Below are positions 8,517 to 16,791 of a DNA stretch of 64,000 bases, piece after piece. Origin of the DNA: Yoonia sp. I 8.24 (GTDB taxonomy: Bacteria > Pseudomonadota > Alphaproteobacteria > Rhodobacterales > Rhodobacteraceae); NCBI RefSeq assembly GCF_022096995.1, contig NZ_JACXGQ010000006.1:124001-188000 (forward strand). Reading direction: 5' to 3'. Numbering within the stretch: position 1 is the first letter of the stretch; every line of letters begins with the position of its first letter. The translations under genes were made by a program, and so were the position numbers. The notes below the pieces were generated by a model. It was not told the DNA's origin and searched no databases. It saw nothing but the letters and a program-made list of their open reading frames with translations.

Positions 8517-9866
8517 ATGCACCGACTGATTGAAAAAGGCCTGATGTTTGGGAACCTGATCCGGGTGGATAGCCTGGTATTGGTGGAACGCTATAATCGT
8601 GCGCTAAAGCATCTTACAGGCAAACAAACAAAGCAAGATGCGTTTCATATTGATATTTCTGGTTACAGCCCTGAGATCGGTGACGAACTGGACGACCCGC
8701 TTTACCTGAACCATGCAGGTGTGAATCGTCAGTTTATTCTCCTGACGACGGAGCAGGCTGGGGCTCCTTTGCTGAACGCAAAGTTTTCGACCGCGCGCGG
8801 CATCCTCAAGCAATTCATCACTGAAAACCGGGCAGAGCTATTTGCGCTGACAACGCGCGATGCCGTCGCGGGGGAATTGGTGAACTCGGTCTATTTAGCC
8901 GACAATCCTGCCCGGCTGTTCGATATTCGCAAGGTTAAGATCGAGGCCGATACAACCTCGGGCACTGTTGCGATGGCTGATAAACTAGGTAAAAAGATCG
9001 ACCAATTTAAGACCGAACAAGATGCGTGGTTTGATGATGTTTTGATTGCCGAGATGATCGGCATGGCCAAGCAAACTGGGGATGTCATGCGCAACCCGGT
9101 GCGTTTGCGGCAGATGGAATTTGACCAAGACAACTTTTGGACCGATCTGTTTGGCGGCATCTACTTGTTTCGCGGTGTTGAACACCCGGCGGCGATTGCG
9201 GCGTCCGATAAGGATGATCTGGGGAAGCTGCCAATCGATTTTACCTTTGACTTGAAGGACCGCTCGGCGATTGCAAAGTTTCTGAGCCTGAACAATCTGG
9301 TCGAACCGATCATTGATGCGCGCGGTGTCGATGCCGCAGCGATCTTGCATCAAAAGATGGATTTCATCGTGATGGAAGTCGCGGCAACCATGGGTGAGAA
9401 CCTCACGGGGGCGACCCGGCGCGACCTGCGCAGGCTCGGGCGTCAATATGCGGCGCTGTTGCCAGAAGCGTGGCAGGGGTTGGCGGCACTTGTCCGCTGG
9501 GCCGAAGAAGACGGTCCGTGGCCTAAGATTACATCGGAGCATCCCGCCTATTTCTACACCCTGCGCGCAAAGCCGCATGCGGATGCGGATCTGGTCAATA
9601 TGCTTTTGGCAGAGCTCACCCCGCTGGACATTCGTCAGCTATTTATCTGCCACAAGGAGGTGTTTTATCGCGCCTACGCCACATGGGCCGATGAAAAGCG
9701 CGCCTATGTCGCTGATTTCCTTGATCGCGAATACCAAGTCGATAAAGCTGGCACCCGAGAAGCATTGTTTGGTCACGAGGCCCCGATGGAGGAGCCGCGC
9801 GCCAAACGGCAACCCGATTTGATTACCCGTGTTGGCCCCTGGGGGGCCGTGGGAAGGAGAAGCTAA
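8517..9866 (+). CDS. Conserved hypothetical soluble protein (possible DUF6638 family)
   Basis: A 449-residue soluble protein opening with 'MHRLIEKGLMFGNLIRVDS', a start I associate with an uncharacterised family restricted largely to Rhodobacteraceae (possibly DUF6638; the number is from memory). No catalytic motif is visible. The middle holds acidic, helical segments and the last 60 residues are charged. It begins 13 nt after the upstream membrane gene. Its stop TAA overlaps the next ATG by one base, so translation of the two is coupled. Confidence 0.8.
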   Translation: MHRLIEKGLMFGNLIRVDSLVLVERYNRALKHLTGKQTKQDAFHIDISGYSPEIGDELDDPLYLNHAGVNRQFILLTTEQAGAPLLNAKFSTARGILKQFITENRAELFALTTRDAVAGELVNSVYLADNPARLFDIRKVKIEADTTSGTVAMADKLGKKIDQFKTEQDAWFDDVLIAEMIGMAKQTGDVMRNPVRLRQMEFDQDNFWTDLFGGIYLFRGVEHPAAIAASDKDDLGKLPIDFTFDLKDRSAIAKFLSLNNLVEPIIDARGVDAAAILHQKMDFIVMEVAATMGENLTGATRRDLRRLGRQYAALLPEAWQGLAALVRWAEEDGPWPKITSEHPAYFYTLRAKPHADADLVNMLLAELTPLDIRQLFICHKEVFYRAYATWADEKRAYVADFLDREYQVDKAGTREALFGHEAPMEEPRAKRQPDLITRVGPWGAVGRRS

Positions 9867-10141
9867 TGGCTTTTGTCAGACTGATCGTATTTGGCCTTTT
9901 TGCCATGACGGTGCTGTATTGGATGATTGCGCTCTATTCGCGGTCTGTGCGGCGCGAACGGCTTGAGAAAGAATATGACGCGGATAACGCTGGCAATATT
10001 GATCAGTCCGCGCGCGATGCCTATGTCGAGGCAGGCATGACAGCATACAATAATTCATTGCGGCCCAAGCTGATTGGACTGGTCTATGTCGTGCCAACGA
10101 TCGTGATTGTCACGATGGTCTACGTCATGAACGCGAACTAA
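9866..10141 (+). CDS. Small two-helix membrane protein
   Basis: A 91-residue protein with hydrophobic helices at about 4-24 and 68-88, separated by a charged loop rich in Arg, Glu and Asp. Its ATG shares one base with the preceding stop (TAATG). No family recognised. Both termini are predicted on the same side of the membrane. Seventh gene of the unknown operon. Confidence 0.72.
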   Translation: MAFVRLIVFGLFAMTVLYWMIALYSRSVRRERLEKEYDADNAGNIDQSARDAYVEAGMTAYNNSLRPKLIGLVYVVPTIVIVTMVYVMNAN

Positions 10142-10150
10142 GGAAATATC

Positions 10151-10822
10151 ATGCACCGTATTAAGATCGCCTTTCGTGTCGCCGTATTCCTGATTTTTGG
10201 GGCAATATTTCACTATGTTCTGCCGCAGCACGACGTGGTGCAGGTGACCTCGACCGAGGTTATTCGTACCGATTTCAGTTCTTACAACCGTCTGTTTTAT
10301 GCGCAGGCAGATTCAGGGTCCGTTGAACAGCCAACCCGTGATTTGCGCCTCATCAACACCAATAAGAAAAAGACGTTTCTGTTGGGGTTTATTCCGCGCG
10401 ACACGACCGGTGTGATGGTCTACCGGAATGAGGACACGGGCTGGATTTGGCCGCCATATTTCAAATTCGACAGCTCCGACTTGCAGGCCGAAGCCGCGAA
10501 TAGCGCGCGCGGCGATGAATGGGCCGTGGTCACCCATTATGGTTGGCGTATTCGCTGGGCGTCAGTCTATCCTAATGCCGTGGGCGTGCGCACGGTCTCT
10601 GGCCCGGATGTGACCATCATCCCATGGTTCAACATCGCGTTCTTTATCTTCTTGATCGTCGGTCTTGCGTTCATCCGCGCCATGTGGCGCCAGTTCCGTG
10701 AGCGCGCGGTTGACCCGTTGATGGATAGCGCTGGCCACCGCGTGGACGAAGTCCAAGCAGGTGTTGCCGCCCGCAAAGGTCGCATTTCACGTTGGTTGGA
10801 TACGTGGCGCAGTAAAAAGTAA
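10151..10822 (+). CDS. DUF1523 family membrane protein
   Basis: A 223-residue protein with an N-terminal membrane helix (6-24), an extracytoplasmic domain, a second helix (about 157-178) and a basic cytoplasmic tail. The central stretch 'MVYRNEDTGWIWPPYFKFD' followed by 'QAEAA' and 'WVVTHYGWR'-like sequence matches what I recall of DUF1523, a family of unknown function common in Rhodobacteraceae. It closes the operon. A hairpin overlapping the end of the convergent aldehyde dehydrogenase gene follows. Confidence 0.82.
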   Translation: MHRIKIAFRVAVFLIFGAIFHYVLPQHDVVQVTSTEVIRTDFSSYNRLFYAQADSGSVEQPTRDLRLINTNKKKTFLLGFIPRDTTGVMVYRNEDTGWIWPPYFKFDSSDLQAEAANSARGDEWAVVTHYGWRIRWASVYPNAVGVRTVSGPDVTIIPWFNIAFFIFLIVGLAFIRAMWRQFRERAVDPLMDSAGHRVDEVQAGVAARKGRISRWLDTWRSKK

Positions 10823-10828
10823 CAGGTC

Positions 10829-10853
10829 CCTACGGCGTTATTCGCCGTAAGGA
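10829..10853. terminator. Weak bidirectional hairpin between convergent genes
   Basis: TACGGCG (10831-10837) pairs with CGCCGTA (10843-10849), overlapping the stop codon of the aldehyde dehydrogenase gene. No T-run, so efficiency is uncertain. Confidence 0.35.
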
Positions 10854-13153
10854 ATCCAGATGTTTTTCACTTCTGTTACAGCCTGAAGATAGTCTTGGGC
10901 GCTTGGGGTGATTGCCAACCCGTTGTTCACCCAAGTCCGTTTCAGATTGCCAGCGCTTGCCTGTTCAATTGCGGCGCTGACGTCACTGCTTGAGAATGAC
11001 CAGACGGCATCCAAGTCCATGTGACCCGCCAGCGTTGGGGCCAGCTCAGCATGGTCGCCTGTGATGATATTCACCACGCCTGCGGGCACATCGGACGTTT
11101 CTAAGACCTGATAGAAATCTGTCGCCGCAAGAGGGTAGGCGGCACTTGGGATCACAACCGTGCGGTTGCCCATTGCGATAGCGGGGGCCACGGCGCTGAT
11201 CAGCCCAGATAACGGCGCATCACCGCATAGGATGCCAATGTTCCCGACGGATTCTTTCATCGCCAAAGCGACGCCTCGGATCGGCACGCCGTGCGCCTGC
11301 CCGTCGTATTTGTCCGCCCAGGCAGCATAGGTGAACAAGGTCTGAATGGCGGCTTCTACCTCTGCCGTGCCGGATTTGCTGCCCGTCAGATTGTCGATCC
11401 GTGCGCTGAATTCCGCGCTGCGAGCTGATAGGTTTTCAGCAATATAATAAAGGATTTGCGCCCGCAGATGCCCGGTGGTTTTGGACCAGCCTTTGGCGGC
11501 GTTACAGGCCTCAACCGCGTTGCGAACATCCTTGCGGTTGCCGATCCCGACGTGGCCAAGCAATGCACCTTTGGCCCCGTAGATGGGTTTAGAATAACCG
11601 CCGTCAGGGCGGGCTTGTTTGCCGCCGATGTAGAATTTTGCGGTGCGGTCTAACGGGTCAGCCGTCGCGCCATCCGTGCCTGAAAAAGGTGTCGCGGGTA
11701 TGATCGGCTTGGCCGTCGCTTTGGGTTTGGTATACCCTGCCAGCCCTTCCCAGCCGCCTTCACGACCGAACCCGCTTTCGCGCACACCGCCGAACCCGGC
11801 GGCTGCATCCATCATATTGGTGCCATTGATCCAGACGATGCCGGACACCAGTTTTGGCGCGATATCAAGTGCGAGGTTGATGTTTTCAGACCAGACCGAA
11901 GCAGCCAGCCCGTACCGCGTATTATTGGCAATCTCGACGGCCTCTGTGGGGGTGCGGAAGGTCGTTGCCGCCAGCACGGGGCCAAAGATTTCTTCTTGCA
12001 TGAGCGCGGACGCCGATGACAATCCGGTGACCAATGTGGGCGGATAAAAACAACCCTCGGGGGCTGCTACCTGATAGATTTCGCCTTCGGTATTTGCGTC
12101 GACCATCGCGCTGATCTGTGCATGTTGGACCGGGTCCACAATCGCGCCCACGTCGATGCATTTATCAAGCGGATTACCGATGCGCAGCCCATTCATCCGC
12201 GATTTAAGTTTGGCATAGAACCGATTAGCGATGCCTTCTTGCACCAATAGCCGCGATCCGGCGCAGCAGACTTGGCCTTGGTTAAACCAAATCGCGTCAA
12301 CCAGCCCTTCGACCGCGCTGTCGATATCGGCGTCGTCAAACACGATGTAGGGGGATTTACCGCCCAATTCCAATGACAGCGCCTTGCCTGATCCGGCGGT
12401 GGTTTCGCGGATTTTGCGGCCGACTTCGGTTGAACCGGTAAAGGCAATTTTGTCGACAGCGGCGTTAACCAAAGCAGCCCCGGTATCACCATCGCCCGTC
12501 ACGATATTCACAACGCCGGGCGGTACGCCTGCTTGGGTGCAGATTTCAGCAAACACCATCGCGGTCAGTGATGTGTATTCGGCAGGTTTGAGAACAACGG
12601 TATTGCCCATCGCCAGCGCAGGCGCGATTTTCCACGCCAGCATGAGCAGCGGGAAGTTCCACGGGATGATTTGGCCGCAGACGCCCAAGGCCTCCCGGTC
12701 GGGCAGTTCGTCATCCATCAACTGGGCAAAGCCCGCGTGGTGATAAAAATGCCGGATCGCCAAGGGCACATCAATATCGCGGCTTTCGCGGATCGGTTTG
12801 CCGTTATCCAGCGTTTCCATCACAGCCAACAGACGGCTGTGTTTCTGCAAAAGCCGGGCAATCGCATAGAGCACACGCGCACGTTTATGGCCTGACTTGG
12901 CCCAAGCAGGCTGCGCCTCACGCGCGGCTTTGACAGCGGCGTCGACCTCATCAGTCGTGCCTTTGGTCACGCCCGCCAGCTTTTCGCCAGTGGCAGGGTT
13001 GTTGGACGCAAAATCATCGCGCAACGCACCCCACTTGCCGTCAATATAGTGGCCGGCAATGCCGCCACGATCTGCAATCCATTGCAGCGCGTCCGATGCG
13101 CTCTCTGGGGCAGGGCCGTATTCCATGGTCTCAAAGATCTCTTTAATGGTCAT
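10838..13153 (-). CDS. Aldehyde dehydrogenase family protein with two ALDH domains
   Basis: NAD(P)-dependent aldehyde oxidation in the cytoplasm. The first, complete domain (about residues 15-480) has 'LSLELGGKSP' with the general-base Glu and 'NQGQVCCAGSR' with the catalytic Cys near 295. The second domain (about 505-771) looks like a shortened ALDH ('LSGLISAVAPAIAMGN') and lacks the Cys motif, so it is probably structural. I chose ATG at 13153 over the longer frame (13222) because the longer start would run 22 bp into deoC. deoC lies immediately upstream on the same strand, so the likely job is oxidation of the acetaldehyde that DeoC releases from deoxyribose 5-phosphate. Confidence 0.85.
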   Translation of the reverse strand: MTIKEIFETMEYGPAPESASDALQWIADRGGIAGHYIDGKWGALRDDFASNNPATGEKLAGVTKGTTDEVDAAVKAAREAQPAWAKSGHKRARVLYAIARLLQKHSRLLAVMETLDNGKPIRESRDIDVPLAIRHFYHHAGFAQLMDDELPDREALGVCGQIIPWNFPLLMLAWKIAPALAMGNTVVLKPAEYTSLTAMVFAEICTQAGVPPGVVNIVTGDGDTGAALVNAAVDKIAFTGSTEVGRKIRETTAGSGKALSLELGGKSPYIVFDDADIDSAVEGLVDAIWFNQGQVCCAGSRLLVQEGIANRFYAKLKSRMNGLRIGNPLDKCIDVGAIVDPVQHAQISAMVDANTEGEIYQVAAPEGCFYPPTLVTGLSSASALMQEEIFGPVLAATTFRTPTEAVEIANNTRYGLAASVWSENINLALDIAPKLVSGIVWINGTNMMDAAAGFGGVRESGFGREGGWEGLAGYTKPKATAKPIIPATPFSGTDGATADPLDRTAKFYIGGKQARPDGGYSKPIYGAKGALLGHVGIGNRKDVRNAVEACNAAKGWSKTTGHLRAQILYYIAENLSARSAEFSARIDNLTGSKSGTAEVEAAIQTLFTYAAWADKYDGQAHGVPIRGVALAMKESVGNIGILCGDAPLSGLISAVAPAIAMGNRTVVIPSAAYPLAATDFYQVLETSDVPAGVVNIITGDHAELAPTLAGHMDLDAVWSFSSSDVSAAIEQASAGNLKRTWVNNGLAITPSAQDYLQAVTEVKNIWIPYGE

Positions 13154-13168
13154 TGCCCTGACTTTCTC

Positions 13169-13189
13169 ATCATCTTGCCAAAAATACTC
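13169..13189 (-). repeat. 21-nt intercistronic element, copy A
   Basis: Read on the minus strand, GAGTATTTTTGGCAAGATGA plus T, ending 15 nt before the ATG of the aldehyde dehydrogenase gene. It matches 20 of 21 bases of the element before phnJ at 34204-34224. Confidence 0.6.
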
Positions 13190-13200
13190 AAAATTTTGCC

Positions 13201-14190
13201 CTAACCAATCGCGTGGCGCCAAGATGCGGAGTATGCACCCGTGACGTGATGTTCGAGTTGCCGTTCAATGTCGCCCAGCAGGGACGAGGCACCGAAACGA
13301 AAAAGATCAGGTTGTAGCCAGCGGTCGCCCAGTTCGTCTTTCATCATCGACAAATAGACCAACGCGTCTTTGGCTTTGGAAATGCCGCCCGCAGGTTTGT
13401 AGCCAACTTTGATCCCGGTGCGCTCTTGATAGTCGCGGATCGCACGGATCATGGTTAGGGTGACGGGCAGGGTGGCGTTCACGGGTTCTTTGCCAGTTGA
13501 GGTCTTAATGAAATCCGCCCCTGCCATCATGCAGACCAATGATGCACGGGCGACGTTGCGCAATGTGCCCAACTCGCCCGTAGCAAGGATGGCTTTGACA
13601 TGGGCGTCGCCGCAGGCTTCGCGCATCGCTTTCATCTCATCGTAAAGAGCTTGCCAATTGCCCGTCAGCACGTGGCGGCGTGAAATCACGATGTCGATTT
13701 CCGCAGCACCTACTTTGACGCTTTCGCCAATTTCCGCGATCCGCAGGTGAAACGGAGACAGGCCCGCAGGAAACCCGGTAGACACGGCCGCAACCGGAAT
13801 TCCGGACCCATCCAGCGCCGCAACAGCCGTTTCGACCATATCGTGGTAAACGCAAACCGCCCCGGTGGTCAGCCCGGTCATACCCAACTGTTCAAGGATA
13901 TCAGCCCTTACAGGCTGACGGGCTTTGGCGCAAAGCCTGCGCACCCGCCCTTCGCTATCGTCACCCGATAGGGTGGTCAGATCAATGAGGCTGATTGCTT
14001 TGCACAGCCATGCCGCTTGGTAATCCTTTTTGACGCTGCGCCGCCCCGGAAGGGTCTTGGCGCGCCGTTCAATCGCGGATGTGTTTGCCTGCACAGCCAT
14101 GACCCAATCAAGGTCAAGCGGCATGCCGTCGTTACGTTGTTCTTGCACCTGTGGAAGTTGGTGCAAGGTATTGGAATAAGTAGATTGCAA
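13201..14190 (-). CDS. deoC: Deoxyribose-phosphate aldolase
   Basis: Splits 2-deoxyribose 5-phosphate into glyceraldehyde 3-phosphate and acetaldehyde (EC 4.1.2.4). The class I aldolase barrel is recognised by 'DLTTLSGDD' near the N-terminus, 'VKAILATGELGT' and the Schiff-base lysine segment 'GADFIKTSTGK', followed by 'GYKPAGGI'. About 329 residues, longer at the N-terminus than E. coli DeoC. I prefer a TTG start at 14190 because a perfect AGGAGG sits 5 nt upstream. The ATGs at 14211 and 14205 precede or overlap that Shine-Dalgarno and have none of their own. Likely an operon with the downstream aldehyde dehydrogenase for deoxynucleoside catabolism. Confidence 0.9.
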   Translation of the reverse strand: MQSTYSNTLHQLPQVQEQRNDGMPLDLDWVMAVQANTSAIERRAKTLPGRRSVKKDYQAAWLCKAISLIDLTTLSGDDSEGRVRRLCAKARQPVRADILEQLGMTGLTTGAVCVYHDMVETAVAALDGSGIPVAAVSTGFPAGLSPFHLRIAEIGESVKVGAAEIDIVISRRHVLTGNWQALYDEMKAMREACGDAHVKAILATGELGTLRNVARASLVCMMAGADFIKTSTGKEPVNATLPVTLTMIRAIRDYQERTGIKVGYKPAGGISKAKDALVYLSMMKDELGDRWLQPDLFRFGASSLLGDIERQLEHHVTGAYSASWRHAIG

Positions 14191-14243
14191 GGGGGCCTCC
14201 TGCATTGCCATCTAAGATTGACAGTTCGGCCCCAAAATGGCAA

Positions 14244-14265
14244 GTTTTGATCAGTTGGTCAAAAC
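14244..14265. promoter_or_regulatory. Candidate operator upstream of deoC
   Basis: Perfect 7-bp inverted repeat GTTTTGA / TCAAAAC with an 8-nt centre in the 88-bp spacer between the AraC gene and deoC. Size and symmetry suit a dimeric repressor. It could also act as the 3' hairpin of the upstream regulator gene. Confidence 0.4.
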
Positions 14266-14278
14266 GATTTACCGGCAG

Positions 14279-15115
14279 CTAGATTTGCGGTTGCACCAAC
14301 TGGCGCTGAAAGCTTTGGCGGTACTGCAGCGGGGTGAGGTCATGGGTCTCCCGAAACAATTTATGAAAATGCGACATATTCGGAATGCCGACATCAGCGG
14401 CAATTACGCTGATCGGGTCGCTATCGGTGATCAATGCGCGCGCGGCGTGGGCCATGCGCAAGCTGTTCACAAAATCTGATGGGGTCTGACCGTAGTATTT
14501 GCGCATCGTGCGGCTGACATGCGGGTGTGCTTTTCCGGTAAGGGCCACGAACCCCGCGGCGCCACCGCGGAATACATCGGGATCTTTGGCGGCGAGGCAG
14601 GCATCATTAAGCCATCCCGGCGCGGATTTTGGCCCCTGATCCGCTGTGAGTTCCGCGCAAAGCGGCAGTAAAAATGCTTCGGCCTGCAAGGCGCTGCGGT
14701 CACTTCGTTCCAGCGCCACTGCAGCGTGGTTGAGCGTCGCCAACTGACGAATATCACGGTGATGCTGGACCAGCGGTGCATCCGCCCAAAAAAGATGACC
14801 GTTCAGGTCTGGGTGGCGGTCTGCCAATGCGGTGATCACGGCAGGATGGATGCAAAGCGATACGACCAGCGCATGTTCACCGCGACCCTGTAGCGCATGG
14901 GTCTGACCGGGCTGCAAACAGCAAAGGTCACCTTCGTGCAAGGTCGTGATTCTATCGGGCGTGTGGTGGCGCACCTGGCCATTTTGAACCCAAAACGCTT
15001 CAAAAAAATCGTGCGCATGGAGCGACTTGGGGCGTTGTGACGTCAAAGTGGCGCGCGTCAGGTGAATCTGCGCCCCGTCGTGGAGAATATCTTTGTACCG
15101 CAAAACATTGGCCAT
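14279..15115 (-). CDS. AraC family transcriptional regulator with cupin sensor domain
   Basis: About 278 residues. The N-terminal half is an AraC-type cupin ('LHAHDFFEAFWVQNGQVRH', 'LHEGDLCCLQPGQTH'). The C-terminal ~100 residues hold the two-helix-turn-helix domain, ending 'DVGIPNMSHFHKLFRETHDLTPLQYRQSF'. Start taken at ATG 15115 ('MANVLRYKD'), with GGAG just upstream but rather close; a longer frame reaches 15172. It lies divergent to rpe and upstream of deoC in the same direction. Control of deoC and the aldehyde dehydrogenase is a reasonable guess only. Confidence 0.85.
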   Translation of the reverse strand: MANVLRYKDILHDGAQIHLTRATLTSQRPKSLHAHDFFEAFWVQNGQVRHHTPDRITTLHEGDLCCLQPGQTHALQGRGEHALVVSLCIHPAVITALADRHPDLNGHLFWADAPLVQHHRDIRQLATLNHAAVALERSDRSALQAEAFLLPLCAELTADQGPKSAPGWLNDACLAAKDPDVFRGGAAGFVALTGKAHPHVSRTMRKYYGQTPSDFVNSLRMAHAARALITDSDPISVIAADVGIPNMSHFHKLFRETHDLTPLQYRQSFQRQLVQPQI

Positions 15116-15223
15116 ATCTCCGGATAGCACAGGTTTTGCTGCGTTGCAGCATATATCTTCGTGGCGTGACAATTGGTGCGGCGCACGTTATCTGCGGGCA
15201 AATCATCAACGCGAGGTAACCAC

Positions 15224-15907
15224 ATGTCATTCGATCGTTCTTTGAAAATCGCACCGTCGATCTTGTCGGCTGATTTTGCGAATTTTGGCATGGAATGTGC
15301 CGCAATCGAAGCGCAGGGCGCGGATTGGGTCCATGTGGACGTGATGGATGGGCATTTTGTGCCCAATATTACCTTTGGGCCAGCAACCTGCGCAGCGATC
15401 CGTCCGCATATTCAGGGCGTGATGGATGTGCATTTGATGATTGCACCTGTTGACCCCTATATCGACGCCTTCGCGCAGGCTGGCGCAGATGTGATCACGG
15501 CCCATGTTGAAGCAGGTCCGCATATCCACCGCACCTTGCAGGCAATCCGCGCCGCCGGCGCAAAGGCTGGGGTCGCCTTGAACCCCGGCACGCCAGCAAG
15601 CGCGGTAGAATACCTGCTCGATATGGTGGACTTGGTCTGCGTGATGACGGTGAACCCCGGCTTTGGTGGACAAAAATTCATTCATTCCCAAGTGGAAAAG
15701 GTGCGCCAACTGCGTGCGATGATTGGCGATCGGCCCATCCACATTGAAATCGACGGTGGGGTGGACCCAACGACTGCGCCACTTGTGGCGGCCGCTGGTG
15801 CTGATGTGCTGGTTGCGGGTTCTGCCGTGTTCCGCGGCGGGAGCGTCACAAACCCTGCACCATATGGCGAGAATATCCGCGCCATTCGGGGTGCTTGCGC
15901 AGGCTAA
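15224..15907 (+). CDS. rpe: Ribulose-phosphate 3-epimerase
   Basis: Interconverts ribulose 5-phosphate and xylulose 5-phosphate (EC 5.1.3.1) in the pentose phosphate pathway. TIM-barrel motifs are intact: '[10 protein letters not shown]', '[16 protein letters not shown]', '[13 protein letters not shown]', 'EIDGGV' and 'VAGSAVF'. The metal-binding His/Asp residues lie in the DVMDGHF segment. 227 residues, the normal family length. The start at 15224 has GAGG 8 nt upstream; the longer frame from 15173 adds non-homologous sequence. Confidence 0.95.
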   Translation: MSFDRSLKIAPSILSADFANFGMECAAIEAQGADWVHVDVMDGHFVPNITFGPATCAAIRPHIQGVMDVHLMIAPVDPYIDAFAQAGADVITAHVEAGPHIHRTLQAIRAAGAKAGVALNPGTPASAVEYLLDMVDLVCVMTVNPGFGGQKFIHSQVEKVRQLRAMIGDRPIHIEIDGGVDPTTAPLVAAAGADVLVAGSAVFRGGSVTNPAPYGENIRAIRGACAG

Positions 15908-15995
15908 TCCCTGCACGAAATCTGCACAAACCACCGGGATCATATGCACCCAGCCTTTTTAGACCTGCATCAAAGCAGAGAAAAAGAGGCAGGAC

Positions 15996-16058
15996 ATGAT
16001 TATTCGCGGCATCCCCAGAAAGCTTTCCAAAGACGCGTGGTGGCTTGATGATGAATAG
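15996..16058 (+). CDS. Putative 20-residue micro-ORF
   Basis: ATG at 15996 preceded by GAGG at 6-7 nt, encoding 20 residues (MIIRGIPRKL then SKDAWWLDDE) and TAG at 16058. It ends 52 nt before the response-regulator start. The composition (basic first half, WW, acidic tail) is not random-looking. It could be a small protein, a regulatory leader peptide or chance. Supported only by the Shine-Dalgarno and the position. Confidence 0.35.
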   Translation: MIIRGIPRKLSKDAWWLDDE

Positions 16059-16110
16059 CCTATCGCAAGCGACGCACATTGCGTAGTTTCGGATGCAAGG
16101 AGAGCAGAGA

Positions 16111-16791
16111 ATGATCTTGATCGCAGATGATGACGCGCAGATCCGTGATGTTTTGCGCATTGCTTTGGGGCAGGCGGGATTTGCCGTCGCTGAGGCCGCT
16201 CATGGCCGCGCCGCATTGGAAGCGGCCCATAGCCTGAAGCCAGAATTGATCGTGCTTGATATTGGCATGCCGGAAATGGACGGGCTGTCGGTGTGCCGCG
16301 AATTGCGCAAAACTTCGCAAGTCCCTGTGCTGTTCTTGACGGCCCAAGCGGATGAGATCGACCGGGTGGTCGGGCTTGAATTGGGCGCGGATGACTATGT
16401 GTCCAAACCGTTTTCACCGCGTGAATTGGTGGCGCGGGTACGGGCGATTGTCAAACGCAGTGGTACTCACGCGCCAGCGCAGGCGGTTATGCGGCGCGGT
16501 TTGCTCAGCCTCGATCCAAAGCGGCACCTTTGCCACGTCAATGATGCGCCAGTGACATTGACCGCGCGAGAGATGGAGCTTGCGCTGCATCTGATGCGCC
16601 GCCCTGACAACGTGCTGTCGCGCCCGCAATTGGTGGATCAAATCTACGGGACCAATGTGCATGTGTCTGATCGCACGATGGACAGCCATCTTCGGAATTT
16701 ACGTGCCAAGCTGACAGCAGCAGGCTGTGCTGATGCGATTGAAACCGTGCACGGCGTTGGAATTCGGATGGGCGCATGTCGCGGCGTGTGA
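16111..16791 (+). CDS. OmpR/PhoB-type response regulator
   Basis: A 226-residue two-component regulator. The receiver domain has the acidic pocket 'ADDD' (5-8), phosphoacceptor Asp50 in 'LIVLDIGMPEMDG', Thr in 'FLTAQ' and Lys99 in 'YVSKPFSP'. The C-terminal winged helix ends with 'TMDSHLRNLRAKL' and 'ETVHGVGIRM'. The start at 16111 has AAGGAG 7 nt upstream, which rules out the longer start at 16093. It overlaps the kinase gene by 16 bp, so the pair is translationally coupled. The ordering resembles CreBC, but I see no evidence for the signal sensed. Confidence 0.92.
   Translation: MILIADDDAQIRDVLRIALGQAGFAVAEAAHGRAALEAAHSLKPELIVLDIGMPEMDGLSVCRELRKTSQVPVLFLTAQADEIDRVVGLELGADDYVSKPFSPRELVARVRAIVKRSGTHAPAQAVMRRGLLSLDPKRHLCHVNDAPVTLTAREMELALHLMRRPDNVLSRPQLVDQIYGTNVHVSDRTMDSHLRNLRAKLTAAGCADAIETVHGVGIRMGACRGV

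Noticed and set aside
15227..15949. 240-codon minus-strand ORF opposite rpe
   Set aside because: rpe is unambiguous, and the reverse frame has no motifs.
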